DNA from: Aeoliella straminimaris
GTDB lineage: Bacteria; Planctomycetota; Planctomycetia; Pirellulales; Lacipirellulaceae
Direction: 5' to 3'
NCBI RefSeq assembly: GCF_024054565.1
Contig: NZ_JAMXLR010000072.1
Coordinates: 124,001-188,000, forward strand
Length of the DNA: 64,000 nucleotides
Below the pieces are notes generated by a model. It searched no databases, was not told where the DNA came from, and saw only the letters and a list, made by a program, of their open reading frames with translations. How positions within the stretch are numbered: position 1 is the first letter of the stretch; each line of letters starts with the position of its first letter. Position numbers and translations under genes: made by a program. Below, piece by piece: positions 45,188-53,893 of this stretch.

Positions 45188-45856
45188 CTAAAGTAACTGA
45201 CCGTCTTCAATTCGCTTCTGCTGTTGCATGGCGTCGGCCAGTGATTGGCTGTGGGTGACCACCACCAAGATTGAATTATGCTCCCGTTGCAGTTCGACTA
45301 GCAAGCGGGAGATGGCATCGGCGGTGGTCGAGTCGAGATTGCCGGTCGGCTCATCCGCTAGCAGCAGAGCCGGCGACCGGATCAGGGCACGGGCAATCGC
45401 CACTCGTTGACGTTCGCCACCCGATAGTTCGGCAGGGCGGTGTGTCACGCGGTCAGCCAAGCCGACGCGGCTTAGCAGAGTTTCGGCCCGCTGGACGTCG
45501 TCGGCAGCGGGTTTACCGTCGGCCAGGAGCGGCACCAGCACGTTTTCGAGCACCGATAGCTGCGGCAGCAGGTGGTGGTCCTGGAACACAAATCCCACGC
45601 GGTCGCGGCGGAACTCGGCCAGTTTGCCGTCGTCCAGCTGAAAGGGATTGACTGTCCCTAATTGCACCTTGCCTGACGTGGGGCGATCGAGTGCCCCGAG
45701 AATGGCCAGTAGCGTACTCTTGCCCGATCCGCTGGGCCCGACGATGGCCAGGCTCTGCCCGCGGTCGAGCGTGAGCGATACACCGCGAAGCACCTCCAGC
45801 GGTTCAGCCGGAGTGGGGTACTCCTTGGTCACATTGTCGACTTCGAGCATCTCCAT
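45188..45856 (-). CDS. LolD/MacB-type ABC transporter ATPase
   Basis: 222 aa ATP-binding subunit. Walker A GPSGSGKST (about residues 40-48), Q-loop VFQDHHLLPQ, signature LSGGERQRVAIARAL, Walker B LLLADEPTGNLDS and the H-loop VVVTHS are complete. The ADEPTGNLD form and small size place it with LolD/MacB/FtsE ATPases that drive lipoprotein release or efflux. Its FtsX-like permease is not adjacent. The start overlaps the thioesterase stop (TGATG). Confidence 0.9.
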   Translation of the reverse strand: MEMLEVDNVTKEYPTPAEPLEVLRGVSLTLDRGQSLAIVGPSGSGKSTLLAILGALDRPTSGKVQLGTVNPFQLDDGKLAEFRRDRVGFVFQDHHLLPQLSVLENVLVPLLADGKPAADDVQRAETLLSRVGLADRVTHRPAELSGGERQRVAIARALIRSPALLLADEPTGNLDSTTADAISRLLVELQREHNSILVVVTHSQSLADAMQQQKRIEDGQLL

Positions 45857-46281
45857 CAGGCTTCGACCAGGTAAGGCTTGAGCAGCTGAATCACGTCCGG
45901 TGGCAGCGGGATCGATTCAGGTGGCCGGTCATGATAAATGTTGCAGCAGACGCAAGTCACTTCGCCATGGGCCACGGGCTTGCCGCCCTTGGAAAAGTCG
46001 ATCTGGTACGTGATGCTGGTGCGACCGATGTGAGAGATGGTAAGCTCCGCGTCCATCACGTCTTCGCACATGGCGGGCGATTTGAAATCGCACTTCGCTG
46101 CTACGCGAGGGAAGCTGATGGGCTGACCATCGATCTTGGTGTAGATGCTCAGTCCCAGGCTGCGGATAAACTCATGCTCCACCGATTCCATGTAGTGGAA
46201 AAACGAGGCGAAGTGCATGATGCCGGCCATGTCGGTATCGCAGAATTCGACCATTCGCTGCGTGGTGAACGTCTTAGACAT
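45856..46281 (-). CDS. Acyl-CoA thioesterase, YbgC/4-hydroxybenzoyl-CoA thioesterase type
   Basis: 141 aa hot-dog-fold hydrolase. VEFCDTDMAGIMHFASFFHYMESVEHEF (residues about 10-37) matches the family active site, with the catalytic Asp in DTDxxGixH. ISHIGRTSITYQIDF is the second half of the fold. Hydrolyses short acyl-CoA or aromatic acyl-CoA thioesters. The start at 46281 is preferred over 46338. One-base overlap with the downstream ATPase gene suggests cotranslation, but no functional link is known. Confidence 0.85.
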   Translation of the reverse strand: MSKTFTTQRMVEFCDTDMAGIMHFASFFHYMESVEHEFIRSLGLSIYTKIDGQPISFPRVAAKCDFKSPAMCEDVMDAELTISHIGRTSITYQIDFSKGGKPVAHGEVTCVCCNIYHDRPPESIPLPPDVIQLLKPYLVEA

Positions 46282-46383
46282 CGTGGCAAGCTGGCTAGAG
46301 GGCTTCGTAAAAGACGATAGCCCTCGACCGGCGGCCAAGGGCTAACGTGGTTTGGTTCGGTTTGTCGGCAGCTTCAGCCGCTC

Positions 46384-46659
46384 TCAGTCGCCGACGTACG
46401 GCATGAGGGCCATGAAGCGTGCTCGCTTGATGGCGCGAGACACCGCGTGCTGGCTGGCAGCGTTGCAGCCCGTCTTGCGACGGCTGACGATGCGGCCATG
46501 GCGGTTGGTGAGCTTGGCCAAGAGCTCCAGGTCCTTGTAGTCGACATACATCGGCCGTGGCTTTACGCCATCGACGTAGATGGGATCCTTCTTGGCTGCC
46601 TTTTTAGCGGAGCTGCGTCGCTTGGACGGACGACCTGGTCTGCGGTTGGGTGGGGGCAA
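46384..46659 (-). CDS. rpsR: 30S ribosomal protein S18
   Basis: 91 aa with a Lys/Arg-rich N-terminus and the bS18 core VDYKDLELLAKLTNRHGRIVSRRKTGCNAASQHAVSRAIKRARFMALMPY. S18 binds the platform of the 30S subunit with S6. The start is set at TTG 46659, which has GAGG 8 nt upstream and gives normal length; the first in-frame ATG (46713) would add 18 atypical residues. The usual neighbours rpsF, ssb and rplI are missing, so the conserved operon is broken. Confidence 0.92.
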   Translation of the reverse strand: MPPPNRRPGRPSKRRSSAKKAAKKDPIYVDGVKPRPMYVDYKDLELLAKLTNRHGRIVSRRKTGCNAASQHAVSRAIKRARFMALMPYVGD

Positions 46660-46803
46660 GGTGGTAACCTCGACTGTATAAAGATTGATTTGGGATTGGG
46701 TTGAGCCCCACATTTTACCGCAAAACGTATAGCTTGCAACCCGTGCCTGGCAGGCAATTTACAGCAATTTGTCGGGGCGTATGTCGGCCTTGCCACGCCC
46801 CGC

Positions 46804-48090
46804 CTACGGAGCCGCCAGCGAGCGGTACAGGTCCATGTGGGCCTGGGCCATATGAACGGCCTGGTAACGCTGCTCGACGGCCCTGCGGCCCGCCTGGCCC
46901 AGCTCGGCTCGCATTTCGGCATCCAGGAGCAAATTGGCCAATTGGCCCGCCAAATCGTGCGTATCGTGCGGCACATGCAGTACGCCGGCGGAGGTATCGG
47001 CCACCATTTCGGGAAAACTGCCATGATCGGGCAGCAGCACTGGCAGCCCGTTGGCCCAGGCTTCGAGCACTGGCAGGCCTTTGCTCTCGGCATACACCGT
47101 TGGCAGGGCGAAGACCGAGAGCGATTGCAGGAACGCGATCTTGCCCGCCCGATCGAGTTCGCCCAGGTATTCGAACCGCCCGGCCAGCGGCCCTGTGGCC
47201 ACCCGCTGCTCGATTTCCCTCAGGTAGGGTTCGTCCGACTTGCCCAGGTAGCCGGCGGCCTGCAGACGGAAGTCGATCTCTGGTGCGGTTTCCCTGAGGT
47301 GCTCACACGCTTCGACTAGCAGATGGAGTCCCTTGTCGTGGCAAATGCGGGCCAGACATCCGACGATCAGTTGGGGCGGCGGCTTACTGGCAGGTGCGTG
47401 GCCATCGAGGTCGAGTCCGTGGGAAATCACGTGGACTCGTTCTGGCTCCACGGCCAGATAGTCGCTCATAAAGTGGGCGTAGTACTCGTTGAGCGATACG
47501 AAGGCCTGGCAATCGGTGGCCCGCTCGCGGAGTAGTGCTCTGGCCTGTTCGTAGTAGGGAGGGGTCAGCTTCTCCAGGAAGATGTCCTCGCCCGATAGCG
47601 AGCAGACCACCGGCGGCCCGCACCGCTGGCTGATGAGTCCCGCAAACCCCAGCAACATGGAGTTGGAAAGATGCACCACGTCGGGCTTGATGTCCTGCAG
47701 TAGCCAATCGACCAGCCTGTCGAGTTCTTTGCGCTGATGTCCCTTCTCGCCGGAGAGCATCGAGACGGTCATGTCGCCCAGCTTCGACGGATCGACACTC
47801 GGCCCGCCGCGGGTGGCAAGGTTAAGCATCCACCGCTGGTCGAACAACCAATCAATCCATCGCGGCGTGCGGCGAAACAGCGGGAATTTCTGCTGCAGGT
47901 AGACGTTGATTCCACCATAGAACACTTGCTGGTGACTGACGTCGACCTCGTCGGTACGGATGGGCGTATAGGTGGGCACCAGCACGACGTCTTCGCCCTG
48001 GTCCATGAGCGCACGAGCCAGCGTATTGTCGTGCAGGCAACTGCCGCAATACATTCCAGCGGCCCCGGCGGCGATGTAGGCGATGCGCAT
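46804..48090 (-). CDS. Glycosyltransferase family 4
   Basis: 428 aa GT-B enzyme. N-terminal half with a glycine-rich AAGAAGMYCGSCLHDN; C-terminal half with VGCLARICHDKGLHLLVEA and the nucleotide-sugar motif ALPTVYAESKGLPVLEAWANGLPVLLPDHGSFPEMV (E-x7-E retaining signature). No membrane segment. Acceptor and sugar are unknown; it may act on envelope polysaccharide. Lies 95 bp after the symporter gene. Confidence 0.88.
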   Translation of the reverse strand: MRIAYIAAGAAGMYCGSCLHDNTLARALMDQGEDVVLVPTYTPIRTDEVDVSHQQVFYGGINVYLQQKFPLFRRTPRWIDWLFDQRWMLNLATRGGPSVDPSKLGDMTVSMLSGEKGHQRKELDRLVDWLLQDIKPDVVHLSNSMLLGFAGLISQRCGPPVVCSLSGEDIFLEKLTPPYYEQARALLRERATDCQAFVSLNEYYAHFMSDYLAVEPERVHVISHGLDLDGHAPASKPPPQLIVGCLARICHDKGLHLLVEACEHLRETAPEIDFRLQAAGYLGKSDEPYLREIEQRVATGPLAGRFEYLGELDRAGKIAFLQSLSVFALPTVYAESKGLPVLEAWANGLPVLLPDHGSFPEMVADTSAGVLHVPHDTHDLAGQLANLLLDAEMRAELGQAGRRAVEQRYQAVHMAQAHMDLYRSLAAP

Positions 48091-48185
48091 GTTGGCTGTG
48101 GGCGGTAAGCTTCAGGCTCCAGGCCATTGAGTTGTCACTCCAGCTGTTTCTGGCTGACAGCCAAAAGCAAGCAGCCTTTAGCCCT

Positions 48186-49811
48186 CTAAGCGAAGAACTT
48201 CTTCAGCGTCTCCTCCGAGGGCTTTCGGGTGACCAGCGAGACCACGACCAGGGCAACGGTGGAGGCCAGGATCATGAAGGTCACCGGCATGACCTCGTAA
48301 CCCGACGGCGCGAAGGGTAACTGCACACCGTAAGTTTCGTCTGCGGCGTAGCCCGAGGCGCGGAACAGATAGAACCAGGTGCCGATCGCGGTGAGCACGC
48401 AGGCGTACGCACCGGCCTTGGTCAGCCCCCGCCAGTACACGGCGGCCAATACCAAGGGGAACAAACTGCTGAACCCGCTGAAACTCCAGACTCCGAGCGT
48501 GAAGACTTGCCGAGGTTCGAACAGGCTGAAGAAATAGGTGAGCGAGACGATCGCTACGATGAACAGCCGAGCGGACCAGATGACCTGCTTGTCGGTGAAC
48601 CGCTGGCGTCCGCCGTAGTGCACCAGCATGTCTTCGGTAAACATGGTGCCCAGACACAGGAACTGACTGTCGAGGCTCGACATGATGGCCGCCAGAATGC
48701 CCGCGGTGAGCAGGCCGGCGAGTGCGGGGATCCTGAGCTGATTTACCATGAACGGCAGCACCGCGTTGGGATTCGCCGCCACGGGACCTGGGACGTCGAC
48801 CAGGCTGCCAGCGGCCCAAGCGCCAAGCAGCACGCAGGGCACCCACACAATCATGATGAAAACGGGGTGCAGTACGACCGGTACCTTAAAGCTGTTCGCG
48901 CTCTTGGCGGTCAGCCAATGCTGAAACAAATGGGGAAACATGCCGACTGAAAGTGGTACAAACAGGTAGGTGGTGAACTTCAGTTTGGAAATATCCACCC
49001 GAGTGGCTTTGTTCTCCGGGATGCTCTCGCCCAGAGCTTGCAGGTTGGCAAGAAATCCATCCTGCCCGCCAAGCTTGTTGGCCAGTACATAGAACGTGAG
49101 AATGCCAAGCACCATGAAAATGCAGGTCTGCAGCGCGTTGGCCCAGGCAGTGCCACGCATGCCACCAAAGAACACGTAGGTCAGCACGACGCCGCAAATG
49201 GCGAGCGACGCAAGTTGCTTGGGTACGCCCCCAGCCGAACCGGCGGCGAAAGTTTGTTCGCCGGACTGGCTCTCGCCGAGTTCCAGGAAGTCGGGGAATG
49301 TGCCTCGCGCGAAGGTGACCGTCTCGTCCACGACCTGGCCCTTGTCGATGCGTCCGGCGGTTACCTTGTTGATCACCGTGCCCGAGGCCATGACGCCAAT
49401 CAGCAGGTACGGAATCACCAACGCCACCAGCACCGGGAAGAGCACCAGGCCGATGGAGTTGCTCTCCAGGCGATCGCGGAAGAACTGGATCTGCGTGCGG
49501 TAATGGTACTTGCGACCAAACTGCCACAGCTTCACGCCGAGGACGAAGAAACAGAGCGAGTGAATGATGCCACTACTGGAAGCAAGCATGCCGTAGACAC
49601 CAATGCCGCGGGCAAAGGCTTCGCCCGTCGAACCCACCAGGGCGAAGGCGGTCATCGTGGTGCCGAACAACGACATCAATAACAGGAACGGGCCGATGGA
49701 GTGGCTCGCCAGCATGTAGTCGCTGGATGTTCCTCGGAACATGCGACTGGCAAACAGACCGAGCGAAAGGACGATACAAAGGTAGATCGCGATGATCACA
49801 AGCTGCGTCAT
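48186..49811 (-). CDS. Sodium:solute symporter (SSS family)
   Basis: 541 aa with about 13 transmembrane helices. SSS features: MFRGTSSDYMLASHSIG (residues about 23-39), AFALVGSTGEAFARG, GGMRGTAWANALQT (conserved G-G-x-R-A/G-x-x-W-T/A-D/N), and AGILAAIMSSLDSQFL, which carries Na2-site residues. Substrate unknown; families with a DUF3311 partner resemble PanF/YhdT pairs. Its start overlaps the DUF3311 gene by 4 nt. Confidence 0.9.
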   Translation of the reverse strand: MTQLVIIAIYLCIVLSLGLFASRMFRGTSSDYMLASHSIGPFLLLMSLFGTTMTAFALVGSTGEAFARGIGVYGMLASSSGIIHSLCFFVLGVKLWQFGRKYHYRTQIQFFRDRLESNSIGLVLFPVLVALVIPYLLIGVMASGTVINKVTAGRIDKGQVVDETVTFARGTFPDFLELGESQSGEQTFAAGSAGGVPKQLASLAICGVVLTYVFFGGMRGTAWANALQTCIFMVLGILTFYVLANKLGGQDGFLANLQALGESIPENKATRVDISKLKFTTYLFVPLSVGMFPHLFQHWLTAKSANSFKVPVVLHPVFIMIVWVPCVLLGAWAAGSLVDVPGPVAANPNAVLPFMVNQLRIPALAGLLTAGILAAIMSSLDSQFLCLGTMFTEDMLVHYGGRQRFTDKQVIWSARLFIVAIVSLTYFFSLFEPRQVFTLGVWSFSGFSSLFPLVLAAVYWRGLTKAGAYACVLTAIGTWFYLFRASGYAADETYGVQLPFAPSGYEVMPVTFMILASTVALVVVSLVTRKPSEETLKKFFA

Positions 49812-50023
49812 TGCTGCGGACCTCCCTCGGTTCCTTCAAGCTCCGCAGGCCAGCTGTAGATGGTGGCCAGGTACCAGGTGATAGCCGCTGCCAGCGAAAT
49901 GCACGCCTGATAGAACAAGCCGATCGGCATGAAGCCGAAAACCAGGTAGCCGTCGTCCCACCACCAGAAGTCCTGGTGCAGAATCAGCAGCGCAACGATC
50001 GTTATCCAAACCGCTTGCTTCAT
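49808..50023 (-). CDS. DUF3311 small membrane protein, symporter partner
   Basis: 71 aa with two transmembrane helices and the family hallmark HQDFWWWDDGYLVFGFMPIGLFYQA between and into the second. DUF3311 genes sit directly before SSS symporters, as here (ATGA overlap), and are taken as small accessory subunits. The start at ATG 50023 gives the normal size; the frame is open to 50101. Confidence 0.85.
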   Translation of the reverse strand: MKQAVWITIVALLILHQDFWWWDDGYLVFGFMPIGLFYQACISLAAAITWYLATIYSWPAELEGTEGGPQQ

Positions 50024-50113
50024 GTGGTAGTCACACTCCCGAATCGAGTTGCGGACGCAGGGGGCTGGCGAGCGCGCCAGTAGCGTGCGAGTGTACCACA
50101 CCCGACAGCCGCG

Positions 50114-51373
50114 CTAAACAGCGTCGCCCGAATTCGATTCGGCGATCTGCTGCTGCAGCCAGGGATCGAGGTCGTCGAACATCGTCGCGACGCCTGGCTT
50201 GAAGATACGACCAATCAACAGATCGGTCAGATTCCCGTGATGATGTGGGTGCTCCGAAACGAACTTGCCCACGCGGAACTCGCCCGAATAGAAGGCGTGT
50301 ACGAGCTTCCGTACCGAATTGGTGGCCGCTTTGAACTCAGGCTCCCATTTGCCCAGTTGTGCGGCGGACGTATCTCCCTGCTGCAAACCTTCGCTCACGG
50401 CGTCGGCGGCCAGGCAGGCAGACTGCAGGGCGAAATACACGCCGGAAGAATAGACCGGGTCGATAAAGCCCCATGCGTCGCCCACCAGCACCCAACCATC
50501 GCCGGCCGATTGTTCGGTCATGTAAGAGAATTCCTTGGCGACGCGCAAGTCGTCCATCGCCTCGGCGTCGGCAACTCGCTCAAGCACGCCACTGCACTTG
50601 GCAAGTTCTTCCTGGAAAGTCTGTTCGGGTTTGCCGCGACCCTTGAGCAGGTAATCGTTGTCGGCCACGCAGCCAACGCTCACCAGGTCGTCCGACTGCG
50701 GGATATACCAGAACCAGGCCTTTTTGTCGCTGGTGTGCAGAATGATGGTTTTTACACCACCGCCCGACTCGTCTCGTTGGGCACCGCGGTAATGTCGCCA
50801 GACGGCGGCCTTTTTCAGTTCGGGGTTTACGCGGCGAATTCCCAGCTTGCCAGCCAGCAAGGTTTGCTGCCCCGAGGCGTCGATAACCACCTTGGTGGAA
50901 ACGCGGTGTTCGGTGCCACCCTCATGCGCCAAGTGTACGCCGGTCGCGCGGCCATCTTCCATCACGATGTCGACCGCCCGCACCTCGTCGCGGGTATGGG
51001 CGCCCTTGGTCGCGGCGTTGTCGAACAGCATCTTGTCGAACTCCGCCCGGTCGACGTGCCAAGTCTCGCTGCAGGGGCGGGGATCGTGCGAGCGAAAGAA
51101 GAAGGGTTGCGACTCGCGGCCTGTATTGTTGACGAACTGCACCCCCACTTTGCGTGAAAATCGCGAAGCGGTGAGTTGTTCGAGGACTCCCAGACGTTCG
51201 AACACCCAGTAGCTTTCGGGCATCAGCGATTCGCCCACGTGCTCGCGGGGCATCTTTTCGCGTTCTACCAACAGCACCGAGTGTCCCGCCTCGGCCACCA
51301 GGGCTGCAGCAGTTGAGCCAGCAGGACCACCGCCAATGACAACGCAGTCGTAACTTGGATTTATGTCTTGCAT
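50114..51373 (-). CDS. Flavin-dependent halogenase-like FAD protein
   Basis: 419 aa. FAD-binding GGGPAGS at 14-20 with the acidic strand end VEREK. Both diagnostic halogenase motifs are present: W220-F-W222-Y-I-P225 (WxWxIP, which blocks monooxygenation) and F303-I-D-P-V-Y-S-S-G311 (FxxPxxSxG, the halide/flavin tunnel). Lys75 in RKVG lies where the catalytic lysine is expected. DAWGFIDPVYSSG is shared with geranylgeranyl-reductase-like proteins, so a plain oxidoreductase is the alternative. It lies 10 bp after a chorismate-lyase-like gene; 4-hydroxybenzoate is therefore a candidate substrate. Confidence 0.8.
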   Translation of the reverse strand: MQDINPSYDCVVIGGGPAGSTAAALVAEAGHSVLLVEREKMPREHVGESLMPESYWVFERLGVLEQLTASRFSRKVGVQFVNNTGRESQPFFFRSHDPRPCSETWHVDRAEFDKMLFDNAATKGAHTRDEVRAVDIVMEDGRATGVHLAHEGGTEHRVSTKVVIDASGQQTLLAGKLGIRRVNPELKKAAVWRHYRGAQRDESGGGVKTIILHTSDKKAWFWYIPQSDDLVSVGCVADNDYLLKGRGKPEQTFQEELAKCSGVLERVADAEAMDDLRVAKEFSYMTEQSAGDGWVLVGDAWGFIDPVYSSGVYFALQSACLAADAVSEGLQQGDTSAAQLGKWEPEFKAATNSVRKLVHAFYSGEFRVGKFVSEHPHHHGNLTDLLIGRIFKPGVATMFDDLDPWLQQQIAESNSGDAV

Positions 51374-51383
51374 CTCGGATGTA

Positions 51384-51980
51384 TCAAGGCGATTCGGCTG
51401 GCGGGACCGTGGGCTGGTCGGTAACGATCTCCAGCAAATCGACGGCCCGTGCACCCGACAGGTGGATGGCGGCCGAGCGACCGTAGACCACCCGTCCGGC
51501 CGGCACACCAAGGTTCCTGGCGAGTTCTTCGCCCGCGACGATGTGCCACAAAGCCAGCAATTCCACGTCCCGCAGCAAGTTGTTTTTAATCAGTACCCGG
51601 CCCAGCGGACCGCTGGCCGTTTCGATCGCCTGACGTACGCGGGGAGGCAGGTCCGTCAGGTCGATGCTCATAATGCCATATTGTACGACCGCACCATCAG
51701 AATGACGAGCAAGAAGGCTCTGACGGGCGTAGACAGCCCCGTCCAGTCGCTCCTGGACCACCCTCACGGCCACCAACGATTCCCAGTACGCCTCCAGCGT
51801 GACGGTCATGTGGTTGTGGTGCGCCAGCAGCGAGGCGTACGATTCTGGCAGGTCGTCTTCGCCCACGGGAGTAAACTTGCCAAGCTGGGCAAGATCGGTG
51901 GAAAAAATCGCCGCCCGCGCGGTGAGCTCCGCGGTGCGAGACTGGCTAATCTCGTGGGTGATACCAGTCGACTCCGCCAT
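51384..51980 (-). CDS. Chorismate-lyase-like protein (PF01947/UbiC superfamily)
   Basis: 198 aa. Chorismate lyase splits chorismate into 4-hydroxybenzoate and pyruvate. The layout matches: HHNHMTVTLE and AYWE early, VYARQSLL and a six-stranded fold, SIDLTDLPPRVRQAI, then GPLGRVLI, which is the conserved PLG-x-x-L segment near the product site, and a C-terminal YGRSAAIHLSGARAVDLLEIV. Sequence is far from E. coli UbiC, so the assignment rests on pattern. It has 30 nt between its start and the stop of the upstream gene and is in the same frame as it. Confidence 0.68.
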   Translation of the reverse strand: MAESTGITHEISQSRTAELTARAAIFSTDLAQLGKFTPVGEDDLPESYASLLAHHNHMTVTLEAYWESLVAVRVVQERLDGAVYARQSLLARHSDGAVVQYGIMSIDLTDLPPRVRQAIETASGPLGRVLIKNNLLRDVELLALWHIVAGEELARNLGVPAGRVVYGRSAAIHLSGARAVDLLEIVTDQPTVPPAESP

Positions 51981-52010
51981 CGGTAGGTGCCTCGCTCGCG
52001 CGGCGGTTGT

Positions 52011-52925
52011 TCAAGATGCGTCCGGCCAGCTTCCGTCGCCGCGGACTTCGGCGAACAGGTACTCGACACCTCGCCGCACGATGGGATGCTTGGTTTGGCC
52101 AATGCTTGCCAGACTCATCAGCACCATGCCGGTAACCGGGACGCTGCGCGAAAAACTGCCGTCGTCCAATTGTGTCTGGTTGAGCCAATCGATCGCCCGA
52201 CTCGCCGCACGCGATCGCCGCCAGTAGGTGATCGGATTGACCGGCTTGTTGAGATGGAAGCTGGCCAGACCCAGGGCCACGATGGCGGGCAGCACCGGTT
52301 CGCGGCCGGTCCAGAATTCGACTCGCGAATTCGTAGTCTCGAAGTTGGCCGATTCGATGGGGATCGAGGGCAACTGTCTCCAGTCCACCACTTCGGCCAG
52401 GGCGCTCGCGCCGCGGGCCAGTAGAGTACCGCTATGCAGCGGGCCCAACTGCAACTTCAGTTTCTCGACACCGCCCTGCTTCTTGATGAAGTTGTCCATG
52501 CGGGTGCCCAACTCGGCATAGGCCGCCGGAGCGCCCGTGAGCTGGAAGGCAGCGCGGACGATCATGGAGGTCATCAAGTCTGAGGGGTAGTTGAGCTCGG
52601 GGGCGTGACTCGTCCAGCCTCCGTCGTTGCGTTGGCGGCGGGCCAGCCAGTGCATGCTGCTGACGATCAGTTCGCTGAGGTCGCCCTGATAGGCCGAGTC
52701 GATGTCGGCCGGCTGGGTGATGTCGCCCAGTTGACCACCGTGCTGTTCGGAGAGCACCAGCGCACCAACTGCCACCGCGGTGGAGACCACGCGACCGTTC
52801 CACTCCTGCAGCCAGTCACTGGGCGCGGGCAGTGCCTTGGCGCCAAGCGCCGTAGCCACGCGGAAGGAAGGCCGCTCGGCGGAACCGCTCTTAGCGGCGA
52901 CCGCTGATTGGTTGGTAGTGAACAT
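52011..52925 (-). CDS. Terpenoid-cyclase-fold (squalene-cyclase/prenyltransferase repeat) protein
   Basis: 304 aa without signal peptide. Alpha/alpha-barrel repeats with QW-like motifs: LARRQRNDGGWTSH (about residue 95), NQTQLDDGSFSRS (about 250) and a final RGDGSWPDAS at the stop. No DxDD catalytic motif is seen. Ending inside a QW motif is odd, since the repeat normally continues with a helix, so the gene may be a truncated cyclase half or a single-barrel variant. It heads the operon with the chorismate-lyase-like and halogenase-like genes. Confidence 0.65.
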   Translation of the reverse strand: MFTTNQSAVAAKSGSAERPSFRVATALGAKALPAPSDWLQEWNGRVVSTAVAVGALVLSEQHGGQLGDITQPADIDSAYQGDLSELIVSSMHWLARRQRNDGGWTSHAPELNYPSDLMTSMIVRAAFQLTGAPAAYAELGTRMDNFIKKQGGVEKLKLQLGPLHSGTLLARGASALAEVVDWRQLPSIPIESANFETTNSRVEFWTGREPVLPAIVALGLASFHLNKPVNPITYWRRSRAASRAIDWLNQTQLDDGSFSRSVPVTGMVLMSLASIGQTKHPIVRRGVEYLFAEVRGDGSWPDAS

Positions 52926-53227
52926 AAACGTTCGACAGGCAGGGGAGACACGCTACGTGCCGCGTGTCGGGGGGCCGGCTCAACCGAGAGCCAGGCGGGT
53001 GGACCGCTATTTCCTTAACAGAGGTAGAGCATAGGCAGCCGCGCGGGGGCTGTCGAGGGGCAAGCTAGCCGACGCCACGGGCAGGGGAGGGGGCGTTTGC
53101 CGTGGCGCCGGCAGCTCACATTGCTCTGTAAGTGCTTATGTGCAAAGCACTTCTACAAGGCGGGAAATTACACGTGTGGACGCAAATTACCCAAATTTTT
53201 CCCATTGAGGCCGTTGGACCTCTCCTA
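52926..53227. other. Intergenic region upstream of the halogenase operon
   Basis: 302 bp. It contains a dyad AAGTGCTT-N7-AAGCACTT (53130-53152) and an A/T-rich stretch (53160-53210), suitable for the promoter of the minus-strand operon that starts at 52925. No gene. Confidence 0.5.
53130..53152. promoter_or_regulatory. 8-bp dyad upstream of the halogenase/chorismate-lyase operon
   Basis: AAGTGCTT (53130-53137) and AAGCACTT (53145-53152) around ATGTGCA. It lies about 205 bp upstream of the first gene of the operon and 76 bp after the regulator gene. Could be an operator or a weak terminator for the regulator gene; there is no T-run on the minus strand. Confidence 0.35.
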
Positions 53228-53893
53228 TCAGGCGTCGACGAACCCAGCAGCCACGCAGGCACGGGTCAGTTCGGCCACCGACTGTACGCCCATCGTCTTG
53301 TAGATTCGGCTGCGACGAGCCTCGACAGTGCGGATACAGACGTTCAGTTCGCGTGCGATTTGCTTATTCGGCACGCCGTCCAGAACGCGAGTCAGGACAT
53401 CCCGCTCGCTGGGGGTAAGCTGATCCAGACGCGTGGCAGCTTCGCGGCGATTTGCCGAACGACGCAGCTGCTTGCGGTGTTCCGAAAGAGCCAGGCCAAT
53501 GGCGTCACGCAGCTCGTTTTCGCAGCAAGGCTTGTCCAGCACGTTGACCGCACCCATCCGCATGGCGTCGACCGTCATGGGAGTCGTGGCGTACGCGGTA
53601 ACGAATACGGCGGGGACCGGAACTCCTTCGCTGCGAAGCTGGCGGAGCAGCTCACAACCGCTGATTCCGGGCAGGCGCTGGTCGAGCAGCAGACAGCTCG
53701 GGTTGCGGGGTTCGTACGATTTCAGGAAGTCTTCCGCCGAGCGAAAGGCCTCGACGCGAGCTCCAGTGGGACGAATTAGCTCGCCAAGTGCTTCGCGGGT
53801 GCTGTCGTCGTCTTCGACGATGTACACGGTGTCCACTTGCGTCTGGTTTGCAACACCAGTGCCGCCGCCATTTTCCATGCCGATGAATGCCAT
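53228..53893 (-). CDS. FixJ-type response regulator (REC + LuxR HTH)
   Basis: 221 aa. Receiver domain about 22-135 with Asp-Asp pocket VEDDD, phosphorylation site Asp71 in LLLDQRLPG, and the switch Lys in LDKP. C-terminal LuxR-type helix-turn-helix (about 155-215): LTPSERDVLTRVLDGVPNKQIARELN and RTVEARRSRIYKTMG. Transcription factor, probably the second output of the sensor kinase at 54789-57398. A Met six residues in is an alternative start. Confidence 0.9.
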   Translation of the reverse strand: MAFIGMENGGGTGVANQTQVDTVYIVEDDDSTREALGELIRPTGARVEAFRSAEDFLKSYEPRNPSCLLLDQRLPGISGCELLRQLRSEGVPVPAVFVTAYATTPMTVDAMRMGAVNVLDKPCCENELRDAIGLALSEHRKQLRRSANRREAATRLDQLTPSERDVLTRVLDGVPNKQIARELNVCIRTVEARRSRIYKTMGVQSVAELTRACVAAGFVDA

